Shown: in pieces, positions 30,327 through 43,600 of the stretch
How positions within the stretch are numbered: the first letter of the stretch is position 1
Layout of the letters: every line of letters starts with the position of its first letter
Assembly (NCBI GenBank): GCA_905221605.1
Contig: CAJNDS010002832.1
Span: 116,001 to 180,000 of the forward strand
Length of the DNA: 64,000 bases
Direction: 5' to 3'
DNA from: Symbiodinium natans
Lineage: Eukaryota; Sar; Dinophyceae; Suessiales; Symbiodiniaceae
Program-made: the position numbers and the translations under genes
Notes under the pieces: model-generated
Database searches by the model: none
The model's input: only the letters and a program-made list of their open reading frames with translations
Told to the model about the DNA's origin: nothing

Positions 30327-32480
30327 ACGAAACTGTTCCCAAGGCCCAGCAGAGGCCTTGGAGAGCAGCTGCTTGGGGTGCTTTTAGGATAAATTTTAGG
30401 GCTGAGAGCTGCGAAAGAGCACAAGAGAAGGCCACAAGGTGCAGGACATGCCTGAGACTAAGGATGCGGGGTTCGGGTTGCAGAGCTTTGTCGAGGGGGC
30501 CCATCAGGATTGTGAGCTGGGGCCGCGCCGCCCGTGTTCTTGCTCTAGAGATTGAGCTGCCTTGCAAAGAGGAGCGCCATGCTTGTTGAGTGCTTCCGTG
30601 CTCATGTTGCTGCAAGCTGTTTGCTACAAGCTTCTCTTGGATAAAAGCTTTGAGTGAACTCCCTTCGGGCTGGTGTATTCAACAAGCGTGTTTCGTTCCC
30701 TGCCAAAGTCCATCGGCAACAAAACAACTGAGCAACTCCGAGGTCATTCGTAAAACTGGGAACCACAGAGCTCATAGCATGGGGAAATGGTGAAGAGAAA
30801 GATCATCGCCCAGCTTCGGCTTCAGGCTCGTGGGGCAAGAGGCCGGCGGCTTCGCCTCCGGAAGCCAATGGCAAACACTGGTCTAGGCCCTAGCCCATCT
30901 CACCACAGGCTGTGAAGACTTGTGTGACACACTAATTCTCATGCTGTGACAGTCTCTAGGCAGGGACTTACAACAAAACACAGGTAATGATAAACGTCTC
31001 TACATCTCTTGCAGTGTGCACTGTGCCGGCAGTTGAGGCTCCGGGCGCTTCTCCGCTCGAGGCTGCTGGGGGCTGCGGGAGACACTCCGAGATTGAGTTT
31101 GAGGTTCTCTTCAAGTGCTGGGAAACAAACACAGCGCTTTTCCTTTTTCTGTGGTCAGATGTTATGTAGGACAAGCAGTGGGTTGCTTCATTCGCTGTTT
31201 TGTGTTGCCTGTCTAGTGTCTTTTGGCGTGGCACACTTTTAGGCAGAGCTGTCACTAGGTTCCTGCACATCATTGCACGAGACTGGCTCATAGCTGTGCA
31301 TGCGGCCGTTGAAACATGGGCAAGTTGCAGCTTTCAGATCACAAAATGCATATATGGCCAGTAAACCCTAAACCCGCAAAAAAACAGTATAGTATGGTGT
31401 AGTATAACATCGTATCGTAGAGCTTTTGTATGTGCATCGTACATCTATGTACAAAAAATATATAGAGAAAGTGGTCCATATAAATGGAGGCGCAATCGGC
31501 ATGCTTGCTGTGTTAAAAGGTGTTAGTGCAGATTACGTCGCAGTTCCAATGGCACTGACTTCCTTTTCGTGCCTTCTTTGAGTACGATGCCGCAGCGCTA
31601 CGGCGACCGCGGCCGCTTTCTGCCTTGGCGCATGGTTGGCGCAACTCCGCTTACACAGGGGGTTTAGGGTTCAGAGGGTTTAGGGTTTAGAAGGCTCAGG
31701 GCTTCTAGGGTGTTTGGGCTTAACTTAGGGATGTTGGGGAGGCATTTGTCCGGATTGAGGTCAGGCAGTGTGGCAACCGTGCGCGGAGCCGCTCAAATAT
31801 GTGGAGGGGCAGACCCGTGTGACATTTATTTAGTAGTATGTCTAGGCAGTTTCCAGCATCTTGGATAGTCCGACAAACCCGCGGGCTTCGGATGGTTTAT
31901 GGCTTGCGGGTTACATTTAGGACCAGGATTCTTTCAGCTTCCTGTGGGTTTGCCGGCCCATGTGTTTGTACAGCTGAGCAGTTGCCATGATCACACAACA
32001 AAAGTTTTCAACAATGACCTCCTGGACAGGCCAGCGCCTTCAGGGTTCGCTTTATGAATACTTTGAGAGATGCGTGTGCTTTTGCCTTTTGCTTGTCGCT
32101 ATGCACTTTTTGCGGCAAAGGCATCCGAACATGCAACTGTTGAAATCTTTCGACTACTTCGGCTCTGAACGCAGCTGTCTCGCAGTGCCAAATCACCTTC
32201 GGACTTAGTAAGATTGAGGCGCGAAGAGCAGCAGTTCTGGAAAAAATCATTTGAAGCCCCAAGCCTTCAGCGTGCTCGCCTGAAGCCGGCTCCCATGGCG
32301 CCAATCGTCCTTAGCAACCCCAAATGCTGCTGAAACCCGAAGCTTCACCCGACTGTATCAAGGGGTTGGAGTTTTTCGCTTCAGGGTTTTGAGCCCATGT
32401 TCAATTGCAAAAACGCTTGCTGTTGCCGGCACCAGCCACGGGACGTTTTTCGTTGGCGGCACGCGGTACACCTTAGACAA
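29791..32480. other. Non-coding 2.7 kb
   Basis: CCCTAAA-like degenerate units at 29820-30080, a CT microsatellite at about 30288-30324, and no recognisable exon. The opposite-strand frame through the CT run is an Arg-Glu repeat artefact. Frames at 30987-31169 and 31987-32208 are not recognisable. Confidence 0.45.
30288..30324. repeat. (CT)n microsatellite
   Basis: About 18 uninterrupted CT dinucleotides. Confidence 0.95.
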
Positions 32481-32482
32481 TC

Positions 32483-32484
<2 letters not shown>

Positions 32485-32513
<29 letters not shown>
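32485..32513 (+). repeat. 29-base G homopolymer
   Basis: An uninterrupted run of G preceded by aatctt and followed by cgcgtga. Its length may be unreliable, because such runs are hard to sequence. Confidence 0.9.
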
Positions 32514-32514
<1 letters not shown>

Positions 32515-32948
32515 GCGTGACCGACAAAAATCTACATGTGCCGAAAATCCCACTTCGAGCTTGGAGGCAACACGCCCAATGCTTGGCTTAAACATCAACG
32601 ACCACAGCCTTGCCGCCTTACATTCCTACACTCCTGAGGAAAGCTGCATCCCCTGGCTGAACACGAAACCCCAAAAAGCCCAAACTGCTACTCCCCTTAG
32701 GCGCTGAGTCCGAAGCCTTTAGGGGTTGGGCTTTAGGGTCTGGGTGTCGGATTTAGGCTAAAGGGGGCTCGGGTTTGTGAAGTTTTTTTGTCCCTCAAAT
32801 GTCTGAGGAGCTTCTGGCAGTTCGCTTGGGTGGGCGACCGGCTCCGACATCTGCAAGAACCTAGCAAGATGCAGCCAGAAAGAGGCCCTGGCGCTGCTTC
32901 CACGGGGTTCTCTAGACAGGTTTAGGGAGTTAAAAGAGCACCCTTCCG

Positions 32949-33755
32949 ATGTTGTCCACATATCTGCCCCACTTCACCCTCACAGTATTGCCCGGATCTC
33001 TCATGGCGAGACCTCGATCTCGTCCAATGGTAGCAAGCGCTGCATGTGACACATCAGAGCCCAACCTGGGCCTTCCAGGGGACCGAAACATTCGTCGTGG
33101 TTTGGAAAAGCATGAATATCAGTCGCTGCTCAGGAAAATCATTCTTTCGACCAGCAAAATAGTGCTCTCGCCATGTTTGGGCAAAAGCATGGCAAAGCAG
33201 CGGTTTGCAAAAGGCGCGTTTTGGCCGGGAAAGGGCGCGTTTCGGTCGGCAAACAGCGCCGTCACCATGGAACATCATGGAGCTCAAATTTTGACGACCT
33301 CGGAAGGTCCAGGAAATGCCGGGGCCCAAGTAAGTAAGAGCACGGCTCGCTGCGTTTTTGCCGCCTGCGTCCTCCCACAGATTCTGCTGCACATCTGGCC
33401 GTCACGAGACGTTTCAAGCACCGTAACGTGCAGAGTTGCGAAGAGCCAATTGACCTCCTCTTGGCACAAGCCGTTACCCTGCGACTTAAACAGCTTTGCG
33501 CAGGGCCAACAGGATCTTTGCTCACTCACCGAGCTTGCTGACCGGGAAATTGCCGCTACACTGCATGTCTGCACCCTGAATGCACGCACGAGCCCTCGAC
33601 CTTCGGCCCTGGACCATGCCCTGCCAATCCGGCAATGCCCCAAGGCCCAAGGAGCTCAAAACCTTGAACCCTTAAGCCCTATAACACAGCTTGCGACGCG
33701 TGTTACACCATGTCTCATGGCATCAGCCCGTGGGTTTGGGAGCTTCCTTCTCTGA
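32949..33755 (+). CDS. Unassigned 268-residue open frame
   Basis: The longest frame between 29 and 44 kb that is not in a repeat. It begins MLSTYLPHFTLTVLPGSLMA and ends SARGFGSFLL. The composition shows no domain, no periodicity and no clear membrane segment I recognise. Overlapping opposite-strand frames are nearly as long, and there are no supporting splice sites. It could be an intronless gene or chance. Confidence 0.2.
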   Translation: MLSTYLPHFTLTVLPGSLMARPRSRPMVASAACDTSEPNLGLPGDRNIRRGLEKHEYQSLLRKIILSTSKIVLSPCLGKSMAKQRFAKGAFWPGKGAFRSANSAVTMEHHGAQILTTSEGPGNAGAQVSKSTARCVFAACVLPQILLHIWPSRDVSSTVTCRVAKSQLTSSWHKPLPCDLNSFAQGQQDLCSLTELADREIAATLHVCTLNARTSPRPSALDHALPIRQCPKAQGAQNLEPLSPITQLATRVTPCLMASARGFGSFLL

Positions 33756-33759
33756 ATCG

Positions 33760-36700
33760 TCCCGTTCGGAGACAGAAGCAATCTACCTTGGAGTGCCTCG
33801 GGGGTGGATTTTCAGGGGGGCCCAGGGTCCAGGATTTTAGGGTTCTGTGGTTTCGGGGGTCTGGGGTTTAGGGTGCTTAAGCGTTTTTAGGCTGCATGGG
33901 TGCCTGCAGCTGTCGCCTTGGGCTTGCCACAGGCAGATGCAGGCATTCTTGATCTGGTTGTTTGTCGCTTTGTGCCTTCACAGCGACGTCGCCTCGAAAA
34001 GTTGTTTCCGGGCCTCAGCGTTAACGCCTTTCCATGCAGAGGATTTTCAGGCAAAGTGCGCGTAGCCCAATTGCGAAGCCGCAGCAGAATGATTATTTAG
34101 GCCTGCTTACTAAACGAAATGAAAGATGCAGCTATGACATCAAGGGATGTTCGGCAGCTTTCGGCCATGGCCTCTGAGCAGCTTATAAAGCTTTGGGGCC
34201 CATGTGACCTCGACTGATTTGCTGCTCGGCATCCTTCTTAAAAAGCCTTCAGCACGTCGCGTTCTGATGTCGCAGCCTTGCAGAGCCACAACGACACACT
34301 ACAGCACTCCCGAAACAATCCTAAGCTGACCATCCCGTGAACACAGCCGGAAGATCCGACCACAGATCTAAAAGTCTGCTTCAGCGGAGAGCCCCGCAGA
34401 ATGCACAGGCTTATAAGTGCATAAAGTGGGTTTCAGGCCTTTGGGAAGCCTCCGGGGCTCCATCACGGCTTGGCTCGTTAGGCGACACTTTGCTGGGCTT
34501 GGCCAGTCCCATGCGCAACGCCCAGCATCTGAGCAAAGCTTGTTGGAACCTTGCATTGCCATGATCTCACTGACAAGTGGAGGGAGGGCGGCTGCCCAGA
34601 CCAGAAGAGGCCCTGCCTTCGAGGCAAGGGAGGCGATTAGATGCACCGAAGTTAACGCCTCAGCGACCTGACATGCGTTGCCAGGGCACCAACAGGTGCC
34701 TTGCAACGAGGACATGCGCTGACACAGCAAGTCCCGAGCAGCTATTGTTGGCGAGCCCGTTCAGCATCCTCCTTGCACAGATGTTCCAAGATCACTTTGT
34801 AGCTCCCAGACGCCGAAGGTTGCGACTGCATTTCTAAAGAGGACGTGCAAAGAAAAGAGCCTACCCCGTGCCTTTTCCATTGTTGCGACGGCATGCAAGG
34901 AAGGGGCTGTGGATTTGGTCCAAGTCCATGGCCACTTGTGGCTTTGCATCAGAGGCTGGGGACGTCCCTGAGATTCTCAGGGAAAACCAGCCCTGAGCCC
35001 ATGATCCAAGTCTAGCCACGTCTTCGGCGCGCTTGAAACCCTCTTCTGGACCTCCTGAACATCCCCCCCCACCCCTCCAACCATCCCAACTTCGACTCTT
35101 CCAATACTTAAGCATTGCACCCTGAGCTGGAGCTGCGGATTCTGCTCCCATTTAGGGTTTTGATGTTAGCGGCGCTCTTGCTTTGCTGTCAGACTGCCCT
35201 GGCGCTGTGGGCGTCTTATGGTGGGGCGTTGGAACTTGGCCCTCTCGCCTGATCCCTGGAAGTTCGGGCTCTCAGTGACTCAGGGCTTTCAGAGGCCCCT
35301 CTTCTTGCCTCACCCGCCTCAGTGCCGCATGTGGAGCCCTGCGCGGGTCAGCGCAGGCTCGATGCTCCAGGTGTTGCTTTGCCAACATTCTCTCGGGCGT
35401 GCGGAGGTCAAGGCTTGATTGAGCTGTTTGCAAAGCTTCGTGGATTTATGGACAGTAGTTGGGCTTTCGGTCCTTGTGTGTGAAAGGTGTAATTCATGGT
35501 TGTCCTGCAACACGCGGGCCTACTGCATCGCTGCAAGCCTGAATCCTCCCTTCTCCTACACCCGAAGCCACCTTCACCCCATTGCCACAGCCCTCAAAAG
35601 CAAAAAGCCTTGCACTTTTGCGTGACAGATGGCGATTAGGTTCTCAGTCGCTGGGTTCGGACTGCAGATGATAAAGTTGCACTGCGTGCTTGGGACTTGG
35701 TGTTCTCGGCCTACACGTGTGCCAACAACAGTCTTGTCTGGGAACCTGCACCCCAAGCCCTACCCCAAGACTCGATCCTGCACATGCTGGATCTTACATC
35801 GACCCAGCAGGTCTTATCCAATTGCCCCATCCTGCTCACACCTCCTGTCTCGGCACCTTTCTGAAGACAGCTGGGGACGCTTGGCAGCTGGGGACGTCCC
35901 CTGAGCCGTGGCTGTAGCGCTTCGGGTACATTCTAGGGAGTCGAATCCTGCTCGCACCAATCTTCCAAGCCCACCTGCGAATTCTCTGAACCTTCAAAAA
36001 GGCTCCGTTTCCTTAAGGGTTTCAAAGCCCATCCTCAGCCATCCATCACCGCAACTCGGCTAAGCCTCTCGCAGGAACTCTCCTTGGACGACAGCTTCCT
36101 GAAGTCTGAGTCGCGTGTGGAGCCATTTTGTTCTTTGGCTTCTGGTGTCATTCTCTGCACTCTCCCCCCAAAGATCCTGCCAAAGCTCGGCTTCACCAAA
36201 CTCCTGCCAAGTCTCAGAAATTCACACAAGGTATCTTTCAAGTCTCTACGGGCCTGAGGCGGCCTGTAATCAGGGCTCCCTCCTACTTCAAAGGTGTTTA
36301 GGTGCCAAGTCTTGGGTGCCCGACGCGGTGTTGATCTGATCGTGGCCGTACACCTCCACCATGCCAGACGTGTGCTCAGCCTGTGCTTCTTCTGAGCTCG
36401 AAGACTCGAAGCTACGTTGAGGTTGCGTTCTTGATTCCGCAGTTTGCCCGGGCGGCGTGGAGGGCTGGCGCGCCCTGTGCGCGTGTCTCTGCTTGCGACA
36501 ACGCTGCGGAGGAAGTGGACACTTCGTAGTGCGGCGTGGCTGTTACCTCGATCGGCTGCTTCCGCCTAAACCCCAAAGATCCCCTAAGCTCCTGAGATGA
36601 CGTGACCGAGATGACGGACTGCCTACCCCCTTTGCATTGCACCTCCAAAGATCTGGAGAAAGAAGACATGGGAGTGCTCACTTCATGACGCCGCTTTGGT

Positions 36701-37190
36701 CATCCTAAACCCTTGTGGTCCTTTTCTGCCTGATTCTGCCGTTAATTTTCAGCCTCGCTGATGACATTTTGCGACCTTAACGTGACCCCGTTCCACCTGC
36801 AATTGCAAAAGTCACACACCCCAAAACCCTCAACCTTCCAAACAAGCCACCCAAAGCATAAAGTGTAAGGGCCGCTATCACCCAGACATGGTGTGACTCA
36901 GTCAGCGGTCTCTGTGCGCAGACGCACAGGAATCCTTCAGGGAGGCTTCCGAGGTTGAGGTCTTCGAGAGTTCGTTTGGTTTTTAGGCCTTCGGGGGACA
37001 ATTAAAGCTCTCAAGCTGCGCTCCGGATTCGTTTCGGTGGCTTCGGGTCTTCTGAAGTGTGGGAGACGTATGACTCCACCTTGGGATGTCCCAAACTTCC
37101 CATCTCCATCTTAAGGCTTAAAACCGACGTACATGACCCCGATAACACGGAAGCTGGCAAAGCAGCAAAGCATGAAGCTGTAATGTAAAC
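33760..37190. other. Mostly non-coding 3.4 kb
   Basis: Only short frames with no recognisable protein, apart from the short signal-peptide-like frame at 35163. Confidence 0.4.
35163..35252 (+). CDS. Possible signal-peptide exon
   Basis: ATG at 35163 opens MLAALLLCCQTALALWASYG, a typical short hydrophobic leader, then a GT at 35222 (tatg, then gtggggcg) could be a donor. Without splicing it stops at 35252 after 29 residues. No downstream partner exon was identified, so this is weak. Confidence 0.2.
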   Translation: MLAALLLCCQTALALWASYGGALELGPLA

Positions 37191-37215
37191 CCTTTCGTGA
37201 CTTCGTGGCCGATAG

Positions 37216-37620
37216 GTCGCCCTTCGCCACGGGGGCCTCGGCCTGCGAAGCGCTGCGCGGCATGCGCTCGCCACGTTTTGGGCGTCGTGGGCGGATAGCA
37301 GTCCTGTCTTGCAACAGCGTGACGGTTCTTCTGTTCATGGCCTTGTGCACAACCTGCAAAACGATGGCGAGTTGGCGCCCGCACTTGCGCTTCTCGAGGA
37401 GGCCCGTGCCTCCTTGTCCGCTGTTGGCTTTGAGCCGCCGTCATGGCACGACCTGATAGCTGGGCCCCTGGGCAGGCCGGGCAGGCCGCGCCGCCAGTCC
37501 CCGAAGGCGACTTGCAACTCGACACCAGCCGTGGATGCCAGCGTGCTGCTTCCCAGGCCCTAGACAGCTTCTGCCAACGGGCTTTGCTACGCGGCAAGTT
37601 TGCTGTCGTTCAAGATCTTT
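37216..37620 (+). pseudogene. Fragment of a LINE-like retrotransposon polyprotein
   Basis: The frame 37216-37563 opens VALRHGGLGLRSAARHALAT, then FWASWADSSPVLQQRDG, then a run ending GFEPPSWHDLIAGPLGRPG. The pattern GGLGLRSA...(Y/F)W(A/G)SWAD...P.W is, as I know it, the segment just after the reverse-transcriptase core in LINE-type elements common in dinoflagellate genomes. A GCQRAASQALDSFCQ stretch that normally follows appears at 37530-37590 in a different frame, so there is a frameshift. Catalytic reverse-transcriptase motifs and the endonuclease are absent. A stop lies directly upstream (37213-37215). It is a dead fragment, unless it is a captured exon. Confidence 0.5.
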
Positions 37621-37639
37621 GAAGGAGTTCTCTCATGGA

Positions 37640-40600
37640 CTTGTGCGGACGAGCCGACTCTGTGTGTGGACGAGGCGAACCTGGAGTCTCATGCTTTGAA
37701 AACCCCCGGGCTTCTCTGTTCGGTGCCGAGGACCATCCGGCAGCACAGCATCAATCTAGGCTGCAAGCCTTAAGTCGACTGCTGGGAAGACCACCCGGCG
37801 GGCATTGCGGGCGCCGAGGGCTCTGTGATGCACCCTAGTGGCTCTTAGGGTTAGAGCTTGTCGGCTCTCGAGGAAAGAGTCCAGTGCGCAGTTTGGCACA
37901 GCAACTTCCTTTGGAGCACGAGTTTGCCACAAAACCTCACGGTCGCCTAGTGTTTTGCACCCTGAGGGATGAATTACTGAAGCCATCTCTGCTCCTCTTG
38001 TGAGCTTTGCTGAAACCGCCTTGACAGCTTGGGCGGTTGAGGGTTTCAGGAGCACCCCAGCGGTGATGCTGGCCATGCCCCCAAGCAGCCAGTCTAACAA
38101 GCACAAGCCCTGGACGCCAGCCACCGCCAAAGAATGTCTCTCGTGGCAAGTAGGCGGGGCTGGCGCGCTGCTGGGCAGAATGCAACTGATCCTGTGATCG
38201 CAGCTTCTTTGAAGTTGAAGGGGTTGATGAATTGTAGGGCTCAGGGTCGCCAGACATGCCCAATCTTGGCGCTCGTGTTTCAAATGCCCCAAACTCCCTT
38301 ATGCTCTTTGACTCAACTTCTTTAACTGTGAAACCCTCAACGGCTAAACCTCGCTGCTCATCGAGCTTTAAGCTCAAGCCCGATGCCTTCTGCTTCTGGC
38401 CGTCGGTCACCCCGATTGTGCAGTAGCCTTCCATTGCTAAGGGCTCTTTCCAAGTCGCTCAAGCTGTGTCTCTATTAGAGCTTGGGGCCCTCAGGGCTTC
38501 CTTCTGTTGAGGTTCTTCCGGAAATCTTGGGGGGGGCTTCGTCAGTCAAGGCTTGAAATGGGGCCCTTGGGGCCCTGAACCCTACGTCACGCGGCCTGAA
38601 CACCAAGACAGGCTCCAAAGTCGCTCTACCCCACGGCACGCTTCAGGATGCGCCCTTGAGCCCATTGCGAGTGCTTCTTTGAGGTTTCCAGAACCTAGGA
38701 TCTCTCCTTGCCTATGAAAATGTCAAGAGGGTCCTCCCGAAGCTGCACCGAAGTCCTAAGCTCAATGCTTCTGGAAGGAAATAGGTCGGATAGGTCCTTT
38801 GGGCTGAGAGTGGGGCTTGGATGCCCCGACATTCTTCGGATTCGGCTCGATGAATCTCGATGATCTCAGGGCTTCTGGAGGCTTGTGGGTTCTCTCACGA
38901 CGAATCTCTGGCTCTGAGCTTTGCACGATGGCAGTGCGACCTAGACCCTGAGTGCACTCCATGCCCTCCGCCTAGAAACATGTCGGATGCAAACTGTGAC
39001 GTGGCACATGCTTGGATCCGTCCGGGGGTGCGGGTAGGGGCAGCAGCGTTGTAGGGTCCCAACCTGATCTGGTGTCTGACGTGTGCCTGCTCAGGAGCCA
39101 ACAGTGCGCATGAGGGCTCACATAGCCAAGTCGTGCGTTCACATGTCCATCCGGATTTCCCCAGCCGCTGCCGCCACGTCTTCATGGCACTGAAACCGCG
39201 AAGCTTGAATGCATGCTTGCGCAATAAGAGCCCCCCAGTGGCCCTCGAGATTTAGACGCCGAGAACCTGGCATCACAGAATCACTGAAATCCGGGATTAT
39301 GCTTCCATTGGATATTCTTCCACTTTCTCGGCTGACAGGGACGTCTCAGAGGGAGTTCGCCATGCTGAAGAGGCTTCTTGCAGGAGTGCCCGTTCTCTGT
39401 ACCACGCCAACAGGCGTCCCCGGGCTTTCTGCTGGCGGTGGCCGACCTTCTGCTGACGGTGCCAGCATGGTGAGGCACGTGAAAGAACGCCGGCTTGCTA
39501 GCACTTCGGGTGAAATTATGTGAAATTGAGCAAAGTCACAGCTGGCAGCTGACTGGAATGGGAACAGGGGTGATGAGGGCAGCACTTGCCTTGTCATATC
39601 TTCTCGATCTTGCAGTACCTCCTGGGGCGTCCAAGTCGTAAAGGGGCTGCTGCTTGTCCGTGTCCCCACGTATCACGTACAAGGAGGTTTGTCCTCATGG
39701 CGCGCTTCAATGCTGACCCCTTCAACTTCAGCCTCGAGACTTAGGAGGGCACTGCCGGAACAGCGCCTCCCTGCAGTCAGCCTACGGTTTCAGCGGCTTC
39801 CGAAAATCCATGCAGTGCAACCCTCACCTTCACCGCTTCTGTTTCTCCTCCGCCGCAGCGCGATGGACATGTCTCGTTCTTTGCTTGGGCACAGGCCTCT
39901 GCGGAACTGAGAGATGTTGCAGGGAAAGGCGAGCAGGGCAAGTCCCAGCTTTGCTCAGCATGTGTGACAAAGAGCATTCAGCCTGGGTGCATAACCTGCC
40001 ACGGCCCGTAAAGAAGTCAGCAGCACGCTGATGGTGACGAAGGCATGCCTCGGCCCAAGCGCTGCGATGAATGCAAGAGAGCCTGCTGCAGACGTCACTT
40101 GAAGGAGGCGGTGAGGCTTCTGCTGGCTTTGGCTTCCCTCACCATCGCCCAAACGAGTAGCATTGCAAGGGTCTTGGAAGCAGATGCCTCGAAATCCAGC
40201 CGTGAGCTTTGTGTCGGACTTTGGGGGCGCTCTGCAGGCAAACCTCAAAGCCTCCACTCACCTCCGTGAGCCTGATTGTTCACACAAGTTCACAAGTCAG
40301 CATGCAGGGTTAGGCCGGTTTCGGGATTGAAGCAGGAACGAGAAGTTCCGTTGAATTTGGGCCCTCTGGGAAGATTCTTAGCCACATCGACCCAAGCTCC
40401 AGACAGTGCTCCTGGATCAGCGGCCTTGGCGTGCAGCCCCCACGAACAAGACGACTCAGCTATTGCAGGACTCTCAGGTCTCAGGTCAGAGCTCCTTGCT
40501 TTGAGCCGTGGGGGCAAGCACTCAAGACTCCGAAGGGTTCAGGGCCTTTCGTATTTGGCATGTCAAGGGTGGGAACTCCCATTTTGCTACACGAATCGAC

Positions 40601-43600
40601 AAGTTTTGGGCCAGCTTTGGAAACGGAATCCATGGGAACTCCACCTGCCGCAGTTGCAAAGCACGGTTTTGCACAACAAATAGTTAATGGACATGACTTA
40701 ACTAATGAAGAAAAATATGCTCTGCTCTCCCACTGTTGGCAGTGCAGCCGCATTGCAGCTAGGGTAGGCCGCCCTCCGCCCATCTTGGGATAAAGCCTAA
40801 GGCCTAAAACCCTAAATGTCATCAAGTCCAGACCATAACCTGCAGATTCTTGCGTGGTCGGAGTTAGACGTGTGCTCAGGCATGATTTCCAAGGGCGTTC
40901 GCATTCTGCGCAACCCTACAAACCTAAAACCCTACCTAGGGTGCAAGACTCACGGATGCGGATTCCTCTTGCCAGCCACCGAACTTCGCTTGAAACCGCG
41001 GCACTGCTCCACAAAGCCCGCAAGGCTATTCAAGAGGCTGAGGTCCGTTCTGCTTCACAGGGCCGCGTCGGGATTTCGGCTTGGATGTTGAGCTTGAAAC
41101 TTCAGTCTCACCAGCCGAATTTTCATGTGCCCGCCCTTCGAAAACCGTACAATGGCTGCGGGCTTGGTTCTTAGGCGTCGTAGGTGTCAGGCTTCGGTTT
41201 AAGGCTGCCTGCAAAAGCCCCAGCGCAGGACATCTGCAAATGGGCGGTCCATGCGTCCTCAAACCGCGGCCAAAGTGTTTTCGAGTTTTGGGCTTGCGGT
41301 GTTGAAGCCGTTGAAGCCTTGAGAGCCCAAAAATGTTCTTGAGATCCGACACGGCCCAACACCACCACCTTTGACGCAAGGCTCAGCTGGCCCAAGGCCA
41401 AACTTAGCCCTTCAGAATCTAAACGCCTTTAGAGTCCAGGCGGGTGGCAAGAGAAGAGAGTTCAGCCGATGAAGGGCCTCAAGTGAGAAGCACAGAGCAG
41501 TGCTCTTGAGGAGTTTGTCAGTTCCGTAAGTTCTAGGGCTTCGGACTTACGGGACCCGAGGGTATCGAAGTACCGGTTGAAGATTCCTCGAATCTTTCCC
41601 GGCCGCATGCTCTTTCTTGCGGGTTGAATGACCCAAGGATTACAAGCTCTTCATTCTAAGCCCGGCTGTTGACGTGCCCACGCCCAGCTGTGGCCTAGGC
41701 GCTTTAAGCTTTCAGCCATCAGACAGCAGCTTGTTGCTCCGGCTGCCGTTCACAGGGTATCGAAACGATCTTCGAGGCACGTTTTAACAGGGACTTGGGC
41801 TCCAGGTGCCAGTCCCTGATGTCCCAAAGGTCCTTCTCTCGGAGCAGGTGTACGCGGTGTGGTGGGTGTACCACCCAGGCGTCGCCATCCGAGGTGCGCA
41901 GCTGCCAAGGTTGAGTCCGGGCGCACCCGCGCATTTCAAGCCTTTCAGGTCCATGAAGCTATGGTCCTTCGATTCAGACCACCCTGTTGAGATCACGAGC
42001 TTATTGGCCCAACTGAGCACTTCAGCCCCGTGCGCAACCTGGGGGCCATCTCGCAAGTGAGTGTTGAATGTTGCTTTTGCGCGCAGCTCAACCCAGCACC
42101 CGTGAAGCTGGCACGGTATTCCAGATTGAGCTGGGAGGTGTCCAGAGTTTGATGCTGGAGTTCAGACATTCACATACGTACACATGCCGCGGGATGCAAG
42201 CAGCATCCAAGGGCAGACCCACTGTTGCACGGCAGCATCGTCTCAAGGTGACTCGATGGTCAGGGGAACCTGGACATCGTGGCATGCAGTCTGTGAAGGG
42301 CATGGGCCATGGAGACAAGGCCTTTGCTCCTTGGCCCACTCTGAGACATGGGCCCTCCGTTGACAGTCCCATCACGGGGCACAAGCCCCTGGCATTAGCG
42401 CTTGGCCGAAAAGCGCCACGGCCCACCTCAGATCTCACCTTGTCTCGACAGTCTTCCAGGGCCCAGGCCCTCGCCTGGAAGACTCCCGGCGCGAAGATCA
42501 GCACGGCACCGAGTACCAATGCTAGATGTGGAAGCCAGCGTTTAGTGCCGCCAGCATGCAGCACTTCCTGGGACGTCCGTTGCTTCTGAGCGCCTGACAG
42601 AAAAGACGGGCACCGCTGAGGGTTTTTACGACATGTGGATCACAACATGATACTGCCTTGCAGCTCACAACATGGCTGTTCGACCGTACGATCTTTCTGA
42701 CCATCAAAACTGCAGTACACGTAGAGCAACACTCCTCAAAGATACGAAGCTTTGGGACGTGCTCTCGTTTGTGTACGCCCCATATCGCTTTATCCCTTCA
42801 GTCTAGGAAGCACAAAACACACGTTTGGCAATAATGATACCAATTCCCAACATGGTGTTCACACACGCCCGTGTGCACTGCAGTCGTGATGGACGCTGTG
42901 GTGTTAAGTGGCAGGTGTACAAAACCTTCCTGACATCCAATGTTAACTGTTTAGAAATTGAGGCTTTCGAACCAAAATTAGAAGAACGACAAAGACAAAA
43001 TCGTACTGGCGGCTAGGTTTCCGAACTATAGGGTTTAGGGTGTGGAGGCTCCATGAAGCGCTCTGGAGCCACTCCGTAGTGGCTCAGCCGCCATCGGGCC
43101 CCCATATTCTTCCTCACGAAGAAACCATAGAAGAGACAAGAGCCAGGGATCGTCGGTTGAACCCATGAACCCAGACCGAATGCCCAGAAGTTTGCACAAA
43201 CCTTAAACCCCAAACCCTAACCCTATTTTGTTCAGGCCATATGGCTGCGTTGTGAGCGCAACACCCGTCCCGAAGCTGCGCCGCGACGGCAGCTGGGCTG
43301 TATGAGAGCGTCAGGCTGTTGTGAAGTCTGATCACCACAAACCCTAAAGTACTGAAGGCCAGAGTGTATTCCTTAAATTCTTAGCTTCTTTTGAGTTTCA
43401 AAGTATTCCGGTTCCCATAAGGATCCTACTACATAGGGCCTTAGGGCTCCTCCTATTCATAAGGATCCTACTTTTCTTAGGGTCCGCGACTCAGTTCTCC
43501 TTTTTTCTGAAGCTCCCCTTTGCACTGCTTCATATCATTCGGCCCATATGGTTGTGCTTCAGGCTTCTTTGTACAATGTGGTAATGTGGTAACAACTACA

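Noticed and set aside
30035-30424. Opposite-strand 129-residue protein with an Arg-Glu run
   Set aside because: It is produced by the CT microsatellite and has no other support.
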